Assembly: GCF_004331955.1 (NCBI RefSeq)
Contig: NZ_CP036532.1
Coordinates: 2,604,001-2,668,000 of the forward strand
Source of the DNA: Roseitalea porphyridii
GTDB lineage: Bacteria; Pseudomonadota; Alphaproteobacteria; Rhizobiales; Rhizobiaceae
Direction of reading: 5' to 3'
DNA: 64,000 bases
In this document: positions 8,825 to 17,816 of the stretch, in pieces
How positions within the stretch are numbered: the first letter of the stretch is position 1
Layout of the letters: every line of letters starts with the position of its first letter
Program-made: the position numbers and the translations under genes
The notes under the pieces: generated by a model
Seen by the model: only the letters and a program-made list of their open reading frames with translations
The model's database searches: none
What the model was told of the DNA's origin: nothing

Positions 8825-9091
8825 ATGATCATCCCCTGCCCGTTCTGCGGCCCGCGCGATCTATCCGAATTTGCCTATTGCGGCGATGCCGACAATCTCG
8901 CCGCCCGTCCCGATCCTGCCTCGACCGATCAGGCGGCATGGAACGCCTATGCCTATGACCGCGCCAACCCGGCCGGCGAGCATGCCGAGATCTGGCAGCA
9001 TGCCGGCGGCTGCCGCCGGCACCTGCGCGTCGTCCGCAACACGGTGACCCACGCGATCGGCGCGGTGGAGATGGTGGGGAGCAAGTCATGA
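8825..9091 (+). CDS. soxD: Sarcosine oxidase delta subunit
   Basis: An 88-residue subunit with the family's zinc-binding cysteines: CPFC (C5, C8), C19 and C63 followed by R-R-H. SoxD is a small structural subunit of the heterotetramer. It sits about 200 bp after soxB, an unusually long gap for a sox operon, filled by paired palindromic repeats. The length fits the family, which is usually 85-100 residues. Confidence 0.95.
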   Translation: MIIPCPFCGPRDLSEFAYCGDADNLAARPDPASTDQAAWNAYAYDRANPAGEHAEIWQHAGGCRRHLRVVRNTVTHAIGAVEMVGSKS

Positions 9092-9105
9092 CGGGTACAG
9101 CAACA

Positions 9106-9268
9106 GGTGCCCCCACCCGTCACCCCTCCCCCGAACGCGTGGGAGGGGGGACCTCCACATGGCGCGCCTCCTGCAATGCTCGGGCCAGGCACGAGAACCG
9201 ACGACCGGCGATGGCGCCCAGGTCCCCCTTCCCACGCGTGCGGGGGAGGGGTATGGGGTGGGGGTGCA
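9106..9268. repeat. Paired imperfect inverted repeats between soxD and soxA
   Basis: The left arm (9106-9153) and right arm (9220-9268) are imperfect reverse complements, and each contains a CCCTCCCCC/GGGGGAGGG-type hairpin around ACGCGT. The 66-bp spacer between them is unique. The architecture equals that of the soxB-soxD element but the core sequence differs, so this is a second, related repeat family inserted in the same operon. Confidence 0.85.
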
Positions 9269-9323
9269 CCCGCCGGGCCCGACCATGCAAACCACCTTCG
9301 ACCCCGGCGAACGGAGCCACCCG

Positions 9324-12212
9324 ATGACCGGCTATCGCCTCCCGCACGGCGGCGCCCGCATCGACCGCTCAGACACGGTCGCCTTCACGGTCGACGGGCG
9401 CCAGCATTTCGGGCTCGCCGGCGACACGCTCGCCTCGGCGCTTCTGGCCAATGGCGTGCGCGTCATGGGCCGGTCGTTCAAGTATCACCGCCCGCGCGGT
9501 CTGATGGCGTTCGGCGTCGACGAACCGTCCGCGCTGTTCACGGTCACGACCGACGGCGTGCGCGAGCCGAACGTGCGCGCCACCGAGATCGAGATCTTCG
9601 ACGGGCTGGCCGTCGAGAGCCAGAACCGCTGGCCGTCGCTCGACACCGACCTGATGGCGGTCAACCAGCTCGGCGGCAAGGCGCTGGCGGCGGGGTTCTA
9701 CTACAAGACCTTCATGGGCCCGGTGATCGGCCCGCTGAAGGGCACACGGTTCTGGATGGTCTGCGAACGCTTCATCCGCCGCGCGGCCGGTCTCGGCCGC
9801 CCCGGCACCGCGCCCGACCAGAGCCGCTACGAGCGGATGAACGCCTTCTGCGACGTCCTCGTCGTCGGCGGCGGCATGGCCGGACTTCACAAGGCCGTTG
9901 AACAGGCCGAAGCCGGCAAGCGCGTCATCGTCTGCGAGATCGAGCCGCACTGGGGCGGCGGCGCGGACGCCAAAAACGAATCCGAAATCAGGCGGATGGT
10001 CGATCTGCTTCAATCGCATCCGCAGGTAACCTTGCTGCCGCGCACCACCGTCTGGGGCTTCTATGACGGCAACACGCTGGCCGCCACCGAGCGCGTGACC
10101 GACCATCTGCGCACCGCGCCCGAAGGCGCCGCGCGCCAGCGGACATGGACCATCCGGGCGGGCCATGTCGCGCTCGCCACGGGCGCGCTGGAACGGCCGA
10201 TCGTCTTTGCCGGCAACGACCGGCCGGGCGTCATGCTCGCCGACGCCGCCCGACGCTATGCGGCCGCTTTCGGCGTGCTGCCGGGCCGGCACCTGACGGT
10301 CTTCACCAACAATGACAGCGCCTATGCGACAGCTCTCGCGCTGCGCGAGGCCGGCGCCAACATCCGCGCGATCGTCGACCTGCGCGCCGAGATCGGCGAC
10401 GCCGCCCGCGCGCTGGCCGACAGGGCCGGCGGCCGGCTCCTGACCGGGTACGCCGTGATCGGCACCAAGGGCGCCAGGGGGCTGACCTCGGTGTCGGTCG
10501 CCCGCTACCGGCACGACACGCAGAGCTTTTCGGGCAGCGCCGAACAGATCGAGACCGATGCCCTGCTCGTCTCGGGCGGCTGGTCGCCGGTGGTCCATCT
10601 GGCCAGCCAGGCCGGTGCGAAGCCGGTCTGGGACGATGATCTTCAGGCCTTCCTGCCGCCCGAAAGCCGCGGTCCTTGGTCGGCGCACGGCGCGGCGGCG
10701 GGCGATCTCGACTTCGGCGCCGGGCTGTCGCCTTCCCCGGCCCCCGTCTTCGAGATCAGGCACCCCGGCAAGGCGTTCGTCGATTTCCAGCACGATGTGA
10801 CGGCCGACGATGTGCGCCTTGCCCATCGCGAGGGCTTCCGGTCGGTCGAACATCTCAAGCGCTACACCACCCTCGGCATGGCGACCGATCAGGGCAAGAC
10901 ATCGAACGTGCCGGGCCTTGCCATCATGGCCGACGCGCTCGGCAAGCCCATCCCCGAGGTCGGCACGACGCGCTTCCGGCCGCCCTACACCGCCGCCTCG
11001 CTCGGCTCCATCGCCGCCGAGCGGTTCGGCGACCTGTTCCCGCATCGCCTGACGCCGATGCATGACTGGCACGCCCAAAACGGCGCGCGCATGTATGCCG
11101 CCGGCCACTGGGACCGGCCCGAGAGCTACAACCGGCCCGGCGAGACGGTCGAACAGGCCTATTTCCGCGAGGCGAGGACCGTGCGCACCGGCGTCGGCCT
11201 TGTCGATGTGTCGACGCTCGGCAAGATCGACATACAGGGACCGGACGCGGGCGAGTTCCTCAACCGGGTCTACACGAACGGTTTCGCCAAGCTCGCGGTC
11301 GGCAAGGCGCGCTACGGGCTGATGCTGCGCGAGGACGGGTTCGCGATGGACGACGGCACCACCTGGCGCCTTGCCGAAGACCGCTTCCTGATGACGACGA
11401 CGACGGCGAACGCCGGCAGGGTGATGAGCCATCTCGAACTGTGTCTCGACGTGCACTGGCCCGAACTGCGCGTCCACGTCACCTCCGTGACCGACCAGTG
11501 GGCCGGCGCGGCGATCGCCGGGCCGAGATCGCGCGATGTGCTCGCCGCCTGCGTCACCGGCACGGCGGTCGACAATGACGCCCTGCCCTTCATGGGCATC
11601 GTTCACGGCGCGATTTCGGGCGTGCCGGTGATGATCTGCCGGCTGTCTTTTTCCGGCGAGATGGCGTTCGAGGTCTATTGCGGCGCCCATCACGGCACCC
11701 ATGTCTGGGAGGCGCTGCTCGAGGCCGGCAAGCCGTTCGCCATCGCGCCCTACGGGCTCGAGGCGCTCGGCACGCTGCGCATCGAAAAGGGCCATGTCAC
11801 CGGCGCCGAGATCGACGGGCGCACCACCGCGCGCGATCTGCATCTGGACTGGATGCTGTCGTCGAAGAAACCGTTCGTCGGCTCGGCGATGATGGACCGC
11901 GAGGGCCTGACCGACGATGCCCGCTGGACGCTGGTCGGCGTCGTCTCGCGCTCGGGCGAAAAGCTCAAGGGCGGCAGCCATGTCGTCGCCGGCGACAGGG
12001 ACGATCCGGGCCCGAGCCTTGGCCATCTCACCGCCATGGCGTTCTCGCCGGAGATGAACGCCTATGTCGGCCTGGCGCTGGTCGAGGGCGGCGCGAACCG
12101 CATCGGCCAGCACCTTTTTGCGACCGATCCGGTGCGCACCGGCACGCACATCCCCATCGAGATCGTCAGCCACCACATGGTCGACCCCAAGGGAGAGCGG
12201 ATGCATGGCTGA
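9324..12212 (+). CDS. soxA: Sarcosine oxidase alpha subunit
   Basis: A 962-residue subunit. The ATG at 9324 is preceded by ACGGAG and gives the normal SoxA N-terminus; further in-frame codons upstream lie in the repeat element. Domains in order: a 2Fe-2S-like N-terminal fold (residues about 10-100, FTVDGRQHFGLAGDTL), an NAD-binding Rossmann core (LVVGGGMAGLHKA, near 175-190), and a C-terminal GcvT/aminomethyltransferase domain (about 590-955) that binds tetrahydrofolate. It overlaps soxG by 8 bp. With soxB, soxD and soxG it completes the sarcosine-oxidising, THF-methylene-forming enzyme. Confidence 0.95.
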   Translation: MTGYRLPHGGARIDRSDTVAFTVDGRQHFGLAGDTLASALLANGVRVMGRSFKYHRPRGLMAFGVDEPSALFTVTTDGVREPNVRATEIEIFDGLAVESQNRWPSLDTDLMAVNQLGGKALAAGFYYKTFMGPVIGPLKGTRFWMVCERFIRRAAGLGRPGTAPDQSRYERMNAFCDVLVVGGGMAGLHKAVEQAEAGKRVIVCEIEPHWGGGADAKNESEIRRMVDLLQSHPQVTLLPRTTVWGFYDGNTLAATERVTDHLRTAPEGAARQRTWTIRAGHVALATGALERPIVFAGNDRPGVMLADAARRYAAAFGVLPGRHLTVFTNNDSAYATALALREAGANIRAIVDLRAEIGDAARALADRAGGRLLTGYAVIGTKGARGLTSVSVARYRHDTQSFSGSAEQIETDALLVSGGWSPVVHLASQAGAKPVWDDDLQAFLPPESRGPWSAHGAAAGDLDFGAGLSPSPAPVFEIRHPGKAFVDFQHDVTADDVRLAHREGFRSVEHLKRYTTLGMATDQGKTSNVPGLAIMADALGKPIPEVGTTRFRPPYTAASLGSIAAERFGDLFPHRLTPMHDWHAQNGARMYAAGHWDRPESYNRPGETVEQAYFREARTVRTGVGLVDVSTLGKIDIQGPDAGEFLNRVYTNGFAKLAVGKARYGLMLREDGFAMDDGTTWRLAEDRFLMTTTTANAGRVMSHLELCLDVHWPELRVHVTSVTDQWAGAAIAGPRSRDVLAACVTGTAVDNDALPFMGIVHGAISGVPVMICRLSFSGEMAFEVYCGAHHGTHVWEALLEAGKPFAIAPYGLEALGTLRIEKGHVTGAEIDGRTTARDLHLDWMLSSKKPFVGSAMMDREGLTDDARWTLVGVVSRSGEKLKGGSHVVAGDRDDPGPSLGHLTAMAFSPEMNAYVGLALVEGGANRIGQHLFATDPVRTGTHIPIEIVSHHMVDPKGERMHG

Positions 12213-12816
12213 ACCGTTCGTCGCAACGCCGGTGATCCTGGAGGCCGCCGAGAGCCCGCTCGCCGGGCACTACGACAATGGCGCGTTCGGCAATCTCGAT
12301 CATGGCCCGCAGGTCACGCTGACCGAACGCTTTGCGCTTGCCATTTGCGACGTGCACGCCTGGCCGGGCGCCGAGACGAAGACCGCCAACGCCATCAAGC
12401 GCGCCTCCGGCGCGGCCGTGACGAAGACGAAGGATGCGGTGGCCGAGACGGCGCAGGCCTTTCAGCACGCGCCGGGCCGCTGGACGGTGATCGCCGGGGA
12501 CGTCGCCCTGCCCGAAGCGCTCACCAAGGCCGTCGGCGACAATGGCACGGTGGTCGATCTGAGCCACGGCCGCACGGTGCTGCGCGTCGACGGCGAGCAG
12601 TCGCGCCGGGTTCTGTCGAAGCTGTTCGCCATCGACTTCCACCCCGACGCCTTCCCGCCGCAAAAGGGCCTTGCGACAAAGCATCACGAAATCTTCGCGC
12701 AGATCCAGCGCGTCGGCGAAGATGGCTTCGACGTGATCGTCTTCCGCTCCTACGCCCGCGCCTTCTGGCACGCCTTGACGCGAGCGAGCGAGGAAGTCGG
12801 CTACGCGGTGGAGTGA
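12205..12816 (+). CDS. soxG: Sarcosine oxidase gamma subunit
   Basis: A 203-residue gamma subunit. It begins MAEPFVATPVI inside the end of soxA (GGAGAG upstream of ATG 12205) and has the family's C-terminal arrangement (FHPDAFPP, then FDVIVFRSYARAFWHAL). SoxG is related to the GcvT fold and stabilises the tetramer. It is the last gene of the sox operon, followed by another palindromic repeat pair. Confidence 0.93.
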   Translation: MAEPFVATPVILEAAESPLAGHYDNGAFGNLDHGPQVTLTERFALAICDVHAWPGAETKTANAIKRASGAAVTKTKDAVAETAQAFQHAPGRWTVIAGDVALPEALTKAVGDNGTVVDLSHGRTVLRVDGEQSRRVLSKLFAIDFHPDAFPPQKGLATKHHEIFAQIQRVGEDGFDVIVFRSYARAFWHALTRASEEVGYAVE

Positions 12817-12828
12817 CGGGCGCGCCAC

Positions 12829-13003
12829 TCCCTCTCCCCGCCTGCGGGGAGAGGGATGCGAGACCGCGCGAGCAAGGCGAGCGCTGGTCGCAGTTGGGTG
12901 AGGGGCGAATGTGCCCAGCCGATCATGACGTCCTCACGCGCGGCCCCTCATCCGAGCGCTCGCTGCGCTCGCGCCCACCTTCTCCCCGCCTGCGGGGAGA
13001 AGG
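12829..13003. repeat. Palindromic repeat pair downstream of soxG
   Basis: A 28-bp near-perfect hairpin (12829-12856, CTCTCCCC core) and a 26-bp one (12978-13003, TTCTCCCC core) enclose about 120 bp that carries GTGAGGGG and CCCCTCAT in inverted order plus AGCGCTCGCTGCGCTCGC. This is the same repeat class as at 8641-8792. It fills nearly all of the roughly 300-bp stretch between soxG and the next gene, in which I see no coding sequence. Confidence 0.85.
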
Positions 13004-13114
13004 ACACCGCGCCGACCACTGGGGCCAATGGCCTCGCCACTCCGGCAACAGCCTCAAGATCTCTCTATCGGAGTGAACCCTGATGATGTCAGGCGCTTAC
13101 GCAGGGATCGCGCA

Positions 13115-13261
13115 CTAGTGGCAATGAACGGTGCCGGTCCGATTGTCCATGTGGCAGCATTGGCCGGGCGGCGAGTTCTTTCGGCATCCGCCGCCATGCG
13201 CATTCGCCAGCGAAGGCAGCAGCAGCCCTGCCATCGCGAGACCAAGGATCAAGCTCTTCAT
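13115..13261 (-). CDS. 48-residue secreted Cys/His-rich protein
   Basis: A short gene with a clear signal peptide (MKSLILGLAMAGLLLPSLANA, residues 1-21) and a 27-residue mature part beginning HGGGC. It contains three further cysteines (two adjacent, in QCCHMDN) and ends VHCH. The ribosome-binding site AAGGGGG lies about 6 bases before the ATG at 13261. The pattern resembles small YHYH-like periplasmic proteins (HGGG near the start, HCH at the end) and suggests metal binding, but no function is established. A promoter with an inverted repeat lies just upstream. Confidence 0.7.
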   Translation of the reverse strand: MKSLILGLAMAGLLLPSLANAHGGGCRKNSPPGQCCHMDNRTGTVHCH

Positions 13262-13298
13262 CGGAACCCCCTTCTTCTACCTCCGGAAGAGTATCTTC

Positions 13299-13325
13299 AG
13301 TATATACACGCTTTTGGTGTATCAA
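13299..13325 (-). promoter_or_regulatory. Promoter with inverted-repeat operator for the 48-residue protein
   Basis: On the minus strand a TTGATA (-35-like, 13325-13320) and TATACT (-10-like, 13304-13299) flank a 15-bp spacer. An inverted repeat ATACAC-N7-GTGTAT (13304-13322) occupies the space between them. This is the usual place for a repressor or metal-responsive regulator. No regulator gene for it is visible nearby. Confidence 0.4.
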
Positions 13326-13456
13326 TCAGACTATCGGCTATGGCCTTGGGCTCCTACGCACGCGAAAAGACGACCGCCTTGCGATGGGTGCGATCCCGAT
13401 CCACACCACCGGGTTGATTCCACCCCCGACGTCCGTGCTAGCCCGGTCACCAACCG

Positions 13457-13852
13457 ATGTCCTGGCAACCGCTTCTCGACCAGCCCTTCATCGTCACCTG
13501 GCACGCCTTCGCCGCCATCGCCGCGATCGTGCTGGGCGCGATACAGCTTGCCGGACCCAAGGGCACGCTGGCGCACCGGGTGGTCGGCTATGGCTGGGTC
13601 GCGCTGATGCTGTTCATCGCGATCGGCAGTTTCTGGATCCACTCCATGCAGGTCTGGGGGCCGTTCAGCCCCATCCACCTGCTGTCGATCCTGGTCATCG
13701 TCACGGCACCGCTCGGCGCCTGGTATGCGCACCGGCATCGGGTGAAGGCCCACCGCGCGACGATGATCCAGCTCTACGCGCTCGCCCTGATCGTCACCGG
13801 CCTGTTCACGCTCTGGCCGGGCCGGGTGATGCACGAGGTGGTCTTCGGCTGA
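13457..13852 (+). CDS. DUF2306 family membrane protein
   Basis: A 131-residue protein with four predicted membrane helices. Its spaced histidines (W-H-A-F in the first helix, LAHRVVGYGWV, SPIHLLS, and HRHRVKAHRATM in the third loop) are typical of DUF2306, a small family of unknown function that resembles cytochrome-b561-like redox membrane proteins. It stands alone on the plus strand and converges on the alpha-glucosidase gene with only 9 bp between stop codons. No clear ribosome-binding site precedes the ATG. Confidence 0.75.
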   Translation: MSWQPLLDQPFIVTWHAFAAIAAIVLGAIQLAGPKGTLAHRVVGYGWVALMLFIAIGSFWIHSMQVWGPFSPIHLLSILVIVTAPLGAWYAHRHRVKAHRATMIQLYALALIVTGLFTLWPGRVMHEVVFG

Positions 13853-13861
13853 ACGCGCCGC

Positions 13862-15505
13862 CTACCGGTAACGCAGCGCGAACGCCTCATAGGGCGCAAG
13901 GTTGAGCCGCGGCTCGATCGCGGTGCGCGGGGCGACGTTCGTGATCAGGCATTCGCCCTCGCCCACCAGTTCGTCCGGCGTCTCGAAACCGGTCGCCTCG
14001 GCGCTGAAATTGGCGATCACGACGAGCCGTTCACCGTCCAGTTCGCGCGTGTAGGCGAACACGCGCTGATCGTCCTCGGCGACCGGCGCGAAATGCCCCT
14101 CGACGATCACCGGCATCCGGCGCCGCAGGCCGGCCAGCGTCCGGTAGTTGGCAGACACCCCGTCCGGGTCGGCGCGGTCGGCGGCGACGTTGATCTCGGC
14201 ATGGTTCGGGTTCACCTCGATCCACGGCGTGCCGGTGGTGAAGCCGGCCTGCGGCCCGTCCGTCCACTGCATCGGAACGCGCGCATTGTCCCGCCCGCTC
14301 AGATTGGCGCCGGCGAGAAAATCCTCCATCGCCAGCCCCTGCGCCATCATTTCGGCGTAGCGGCCCTCGATCTCCAGATCGCGGAACTGGTCGAGCCGCT
14401 CGAAGGCGACATTGGTCATGCCGATCTCCTCGCCCTGATAGATGAAGGGCGTTCCCTTCATCAGATGCATGACGATCGCCAGCATCTTCGCCGAGCGCAC
14501 CCGCCAGCGGCCGTCATCGCCGTAGATCGACACCTGCCGGGGCAAATCGTGGTTGGACAGGAACAGCGAGTTCCAGCCATCGTCGGCGAGCGCCCGCTGC
14601 CAGTCGAACAGCACGCGCTTGAAGCGCACCAGATCGAACGGTTTGGGCTTCCACTTGCCGAAAGTCTCGTCCCAGCCCTGGCTGACATGGTTGAACTGGA
14701 AGACCATGTCGAGTTCGCCCCGGTCGCGCCCGCAATAGAGCGGCGCGGTCCGCGGCGTCACCGCCCAGCTCTCGCCGACCGAGACCACGTCGCGGCCAGC
14801 CAGCGTCTGACGGTGCATCTCCTGAAGATACTCGTGCAGATAGGGGCCCTCCTCCAGCCGGTCCGTATCGACGTCCTTGCCCAGCAGCGAGACGACATCC
14901 ATCCGGAAGCCGGCGATGCCCCGATCGAGCCACCAGTTCATCATGTCGTGGATTTCGGCGCGCAGGTCCGGGTTCTGCCAGTCGAGGTCCGGCTGATGCG
15001 CGCTGAAATAGGCGAAATAGTACTGCCCGACCGCCTCGACCCAGTGCCAGGCCGGCCCGCCGAAGATCGCCGTCCGGTCGTCCGGCGGCCCGCCATCCGG
15101 GCCCGGGTCGCGCCAGATGTAGTACGCGTGCTCGGGCGCCTGCCGGCTCGCGCAGGCGCGCCGGAACCAGTCGTGCTCGTTCGAGGTGTGATTGACCACC
15201 AGATCCATGACGATGCCGATGCCGCGCGCCCTGGCTTCGGCGACCAGCCGGTCGAAATCATCCAGCGTGCCGAATTCGGGAGCGATGTCCCGATAGTCCG
15301 CGATATCGTAGCCATTGTCGCGCATCGGCGAGCGGTAGACCGGCGACAGCCAGATGAAACCGATGCCCAGTTCGGCCAGATAGTCGAGCTTGGAGATGAT
15401 GCCCGGAATGTCGCCGATCCCGTCGCCATCGGAATCGCAGAAGCTGCGCGGATAGACCTGGTATCCGGTCGCCGACTTCCACCATGGCAGATCGTCGCGT
15501 TGCAT
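13862..15505 (-). CDS. GH13 alpha-glucosidase (oligo-1,6-glucosidase type)
   Basis: A 547-residue cytoplasmic glycoside hydrolase with no signal peptide. GH13 regions are intact: DLVVNH (101-106), GFRMDVV with nucleophile D203, VGESW with acid/base E245, and LSNHD with D320. The SDGDGIGDIPG segment (25-35) and QPDLDW (171-176) place it with alpha-glucosidases and oligo-1,6-glucosidases that cleave terminal alpha-glucosyl residues of maltose, isomaltose or trehalose derivatives. No sugar ABC transporter or regulator is adjacent. Exact substrate is unresolved. Confidence 0.88.
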   Translation of the reverse strand: MQRDDLPWWKSATGYQVYPRSFCDSDGDGIGDIPGIISKLDYLAELGIGFIWLSPVYRSPMRDNGYDIADYRDIAPEFGTLDDFDRLVAEARARGIGIVMDLVVNHTSNEHDWFRRACASRQAPEHAYYIWRDPGPDGGPPDDRTAIFGGPAWHWVEAVGQYYFAYFSAHQPDLDWQNPDLRAEIHDMMNWWLDRGIAGFRMDVVSLLGKDVDTDRLEEGPYLHEYLQEMHRQTLAGRDVVSVGESWAVTPRTAPLYCGRDRGELDMVFQFNHVSQGWDETFGKWKPKPFDLVRFKRVLFDWQRALADDGWNSLFLSNHDLPRQVSIYGDDGRWRVRSAKMLAIVMHLMKGTPFIYQGEEIGMTNVAFERLDQFRDLEIEGRYAEMMAQGLAMEDFLAGANLSGRDNARVPMQWTDGPQAGFTTGTPWIEVNPNHAEINVAADRADPDGVSANYRTLAGLRRRMPVIVEGHFAPVAEDDQRVFAYTRELDGERLVVIANFSAEATGFETPDELVGEGECLITNVAPRTAIEPRLNLAPYEAFALRYR

Positions 15506-15579
15506 GGGCCTTGTCCTCCGCTGTCGTGCTGACCGTCCGGCGGCCCGCTAACGCGACACGGCGCGCGGATGCAAGAGGA

Positions 15580-16923
15580 TTATGGCAAAGCGTCCGCCAT
15601 CGCCTCGGCGCCGGCGACATACGCGGCCTTGACGGCGCGGTCGTCGCCGAGCGTCTGCAGCACGAACAGTTCCTCGGCCAGCGTCTCGGCGCGCTCCATA
15701 CGCAGCGCCATCGCATCGGTCGCGTGCGCGTCGAGCACGACGAAATCGGCCTCGGTGCCCGCGTCGAGCGTGCCGATTCGGTCCGCCATGCCGATCGCCT
15801 CGGCATTGCCGCGCGTGGCCTGCCAGAAGGCGCGGAAAGGATGAAAACGATGCCCCTGAAGATTGAGCACCTTGTAGCCCTCGTCGAGCGTCTTCAGGAG
15901 CGACCATGAGGTGCCGCCGCCGATGTCGGTGGCGATGGCATGGCGCACGCCACCGCCCTTGATCCGGTCCAGATCGAAAAGCCCGCTGCCCAGAAAAAGG
16001 TTCGAGGTGGGACAGAACACCGCCACCGCCCCGGTCTCGGCCATGCGCCCGATCTCCCGGTCCGACAGATGGATGCAGTGGCCCATCAGGCTTTTCGACG
16101 TCAGGAGCCCGAACCGTTCATAGACATCGGTATAGTCGACCGCGTCCGGAAACAGCGCCTCGACCGCTTCGATCTCGCCATGGTTCTCCGACAGGTGGGT
16201 CTGGATCAGGCAGTCCGGATGCTCGCGCGCCAGCGCGCCGGCCGCCTCCATCTGCGCGTCGGTCGAGGTCAGCGCGAAGCGCGGGCTGATCGCCACCTCG
16301 AGCCGCCCTGCCCCGTGCCATTCGTCGATCAGCGCCTTCGTGTCGTCATGGCCGGTCTGGGCCGTGTCGGTCAGCGCCTCGGGCGCGTTGCGGTCCATCA
16401 TCACCTTGCCGGTGACAAGCCGCATGTTGCGCGCGGCCGCCTCGGCCAGCAACGCCTGCGCCGAGGCCTTGTGCACCGAACCGAACGCCACCGCCGTCGT
16501 GGTGCCGTGCGCCAGCAGCATGTCGCAGAAGCGTTTGGCCATCGCCGCGGCAAACGGCGGGTCGCCATAGCGCTGCTCCTCGATGAAGGTGTAGCTGTTC
16601 AGCCATTCGAGCAGCGATCCGGCGTAGGAGGCGACGACCTGGCCTTGCGGGAAATGGATGTGCGGGTCGATGAAGCCGGGCACGATCAGGTGCGGCCGGT
16701 GGTCGGTCACCGCGGCGCCGCGATGGTCGGCCGGCAGGTCCGCCCAGTCGCCGGCCCATGAGAGCAGCCCGCCCATGCAGACGAGCGCGCCGTCCTCGAT
16801 GTAGGTGAACGATGAAAGGTCGTCGGCGCCAAGCGGCTCCCGGTGAAACCACAGGAGCCGCCCGCGCACGATCGAAACCTTCTGCTGCGGCCCTGCGGCC
16901 ATGCCCCGATCTCCCCCGGTCAA
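15580..16923 (-). CDS. guaD: Guanine deaminase
   Basis: A 447-residue amidohydrolase converting guanine to xanthine and ammonia. The metal-binding HxH is H88/H90 in PGFIDPHIHFPQ. The downstream histidine in QTHLSEN and the aspartate in ATDIGGG complete the site, and NSYTFIEEQRY is typical of bacterial guanine deaminases. A second in-frame start is at 16902 (MAAGPQQK). It lies 74 bp upstream of the alpha-glucosidase gene in the same orientation. No other purine-catabolism gene is in the window. Confidence 0.92.
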   Translation of the reverse strand: MTGGDRGMAAGPQQKVSIVRGRLLWFHREPLGADDLSSFTYIEDGALVCMGGLLSWAGDWADLPADHRGAAVTDHRPHLIVPGFIDPHIHFPQGQVVASYAGSLLEWLNSYTFIEEQRYGDPPFAAAMAKRFCDMLLAHGTTTAVAFGSVHKASAQALLAEAAARNMRLVTGKVMMDRNAPEALTDTAQTGHDDTKALIDEWHGAGRLEVAISPRFALTSTDAQMEAAGALAREHPDCLIQTHLSENHGEIEAVEALFPDAVDYTDVYERFGLLTSKSLMGHCIHLSDREIGRMAETGAVAVFCPTSNLFLGSGLFDLDRIKGGGVRHAIATDIGGGTSWSLLKTLDEGYKVLNLQGHRFHPFRAFWQATRGNAEAIGMADRIGTLDAGTEADFVVLDAHATDAMALRMERAETLAEELFVLQTLGDDRAVKAAYVAGAEAMADALP

Positions 16924-16972
16924 ACGGCCGGACTATGGGGGAGATCGAAGGGCATTGAAAGGCCCGTGACCG

Positions 16973-17638
16973 TCAGCTCCGCACGAGGCTGTCGGTGAAG
17001 ATCACGTTGACCGGATTGAACCGGATGCGCCGGATCGAGGTGTCGCCGTGCGGGTTGTTGTCGGTCGAGATGTCGTCGCCCAGCGTGTCGCCCAGAAGGC
17101 GGATGTCGCGCACCGGCCCGTTGCCGTTGACCGTGACGATCAGCCCGCCATCCTCGGCGGCGCCGATCAGCGCGCAGCCGATCGGCGCGCAGCCCGGCCC
17201 GGAACGGAACCGGACGGTCGAGATCGTCGGCGAGGTGATCTCGCGCACGAAGCGGGCGCCGTCGCTGGGCTGCCAGCGCCAGACCTCGAAGGTCAGCGGC
17301 CCGATCGAGGTGCGGCTGCCGTCGCCACCGTCCTCGCGGGCCGACATCAGCACCTCGGCGAACACGGCCCGGCCGTTGCGGCCGACGAACAGGCGGGTGC
17401 CCACGGTGATGATCGGGCCCTTTCCGTCGAAGTCGCGATCGCCGCGCTCGACATTGGTGGGCACAATCGCCCGGTCGATCGTGCGCGGCTCGATCTGGCC
17501 GCGCTCGTCGGCGAGCGTCGGCGAAAGCGTCGCGCCGGCGGCGGCGAGACCGGCCAGACCGGTGAACGCGAGGCGGCGCAGGCGTGCGAAGACAGTGCGG
17601 ATGCAGGGCGGGCGGTGAACTGTGCTAGTGATGGTCAT
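16973..17638 (-). CDS. Secreted hypothetical protein
   Basis: A 221-residue protein not recognised as a known family. The start at 17638 is chosen because AGGAGA lies 6 bases upstream; an upstream in-frame start (17695) has no such site. Residues 1-45 form a long signal peptide (basic stretch, then [12 protein letters not shown], ending near TLADE). The mature protein is rich in beta-strand patterns, has one close cysteine pair ([13 protein letters not shown]) and many Asp/Gly residues. Probably periplasmic. It is downstream of nothing obviously related. Confidence 0.7.
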   Translation of the reverse strand: MTITSTVHRPPCIRTVFARLRRLAFTGLAGLAAAGATLSPTLADERGQIEPRTIDRAIVPTNVERGDRDFDGKGPIITVGTRLFVGRNGRAVFAEVLMSAREDGGDGSRTSIGPLTFEVWRWQPSDGARFVREITSPTISTVRFRSGPGCAPIGCALIGAAEDGGLIVTVNGNGPVRDIRLLGDTLGDDISTDNNPHGDTSIRRIRFNPVNVIFTDSLVRS

Positions 17639-17816
17639 GGTCGTCTCCTGGGGTCGTTCGGCGACGCGCGACGCGCCGCCTTCATTGACCGCCATGATGG
17701 GCCGCGCCCGCCCGGATCGCTGTGCGGACGGTCACAGGCGGAAGCTCCGGCCATGGCAAGAGCGGAAAACCGGCCTATCTGCCGGGTCGATGGCACGAAC
17801 CGGACGCAAGCAAGCG

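Noticed and set aside
9369-12206. 945-codon open frame antisense to soxA
   Set aside because: A product of high GC and codon bias opposite a clearly conserved gene; its translation is Asp/Arg/Gly-rich with no recognisable domain.
8641-13003. Possible CRISPR array made from the repeated palindromes in the sox locus
   Set aside because: Copies are few, come in inverted pairs with variable spacing, and no cas gene is present.
12817-13083. Plus-strand open frames continuing through the repeats after soxG
   Set aside because: They consist of repeat-derived sequence and lack a ribosome-binding site or any recognisable protein feature.
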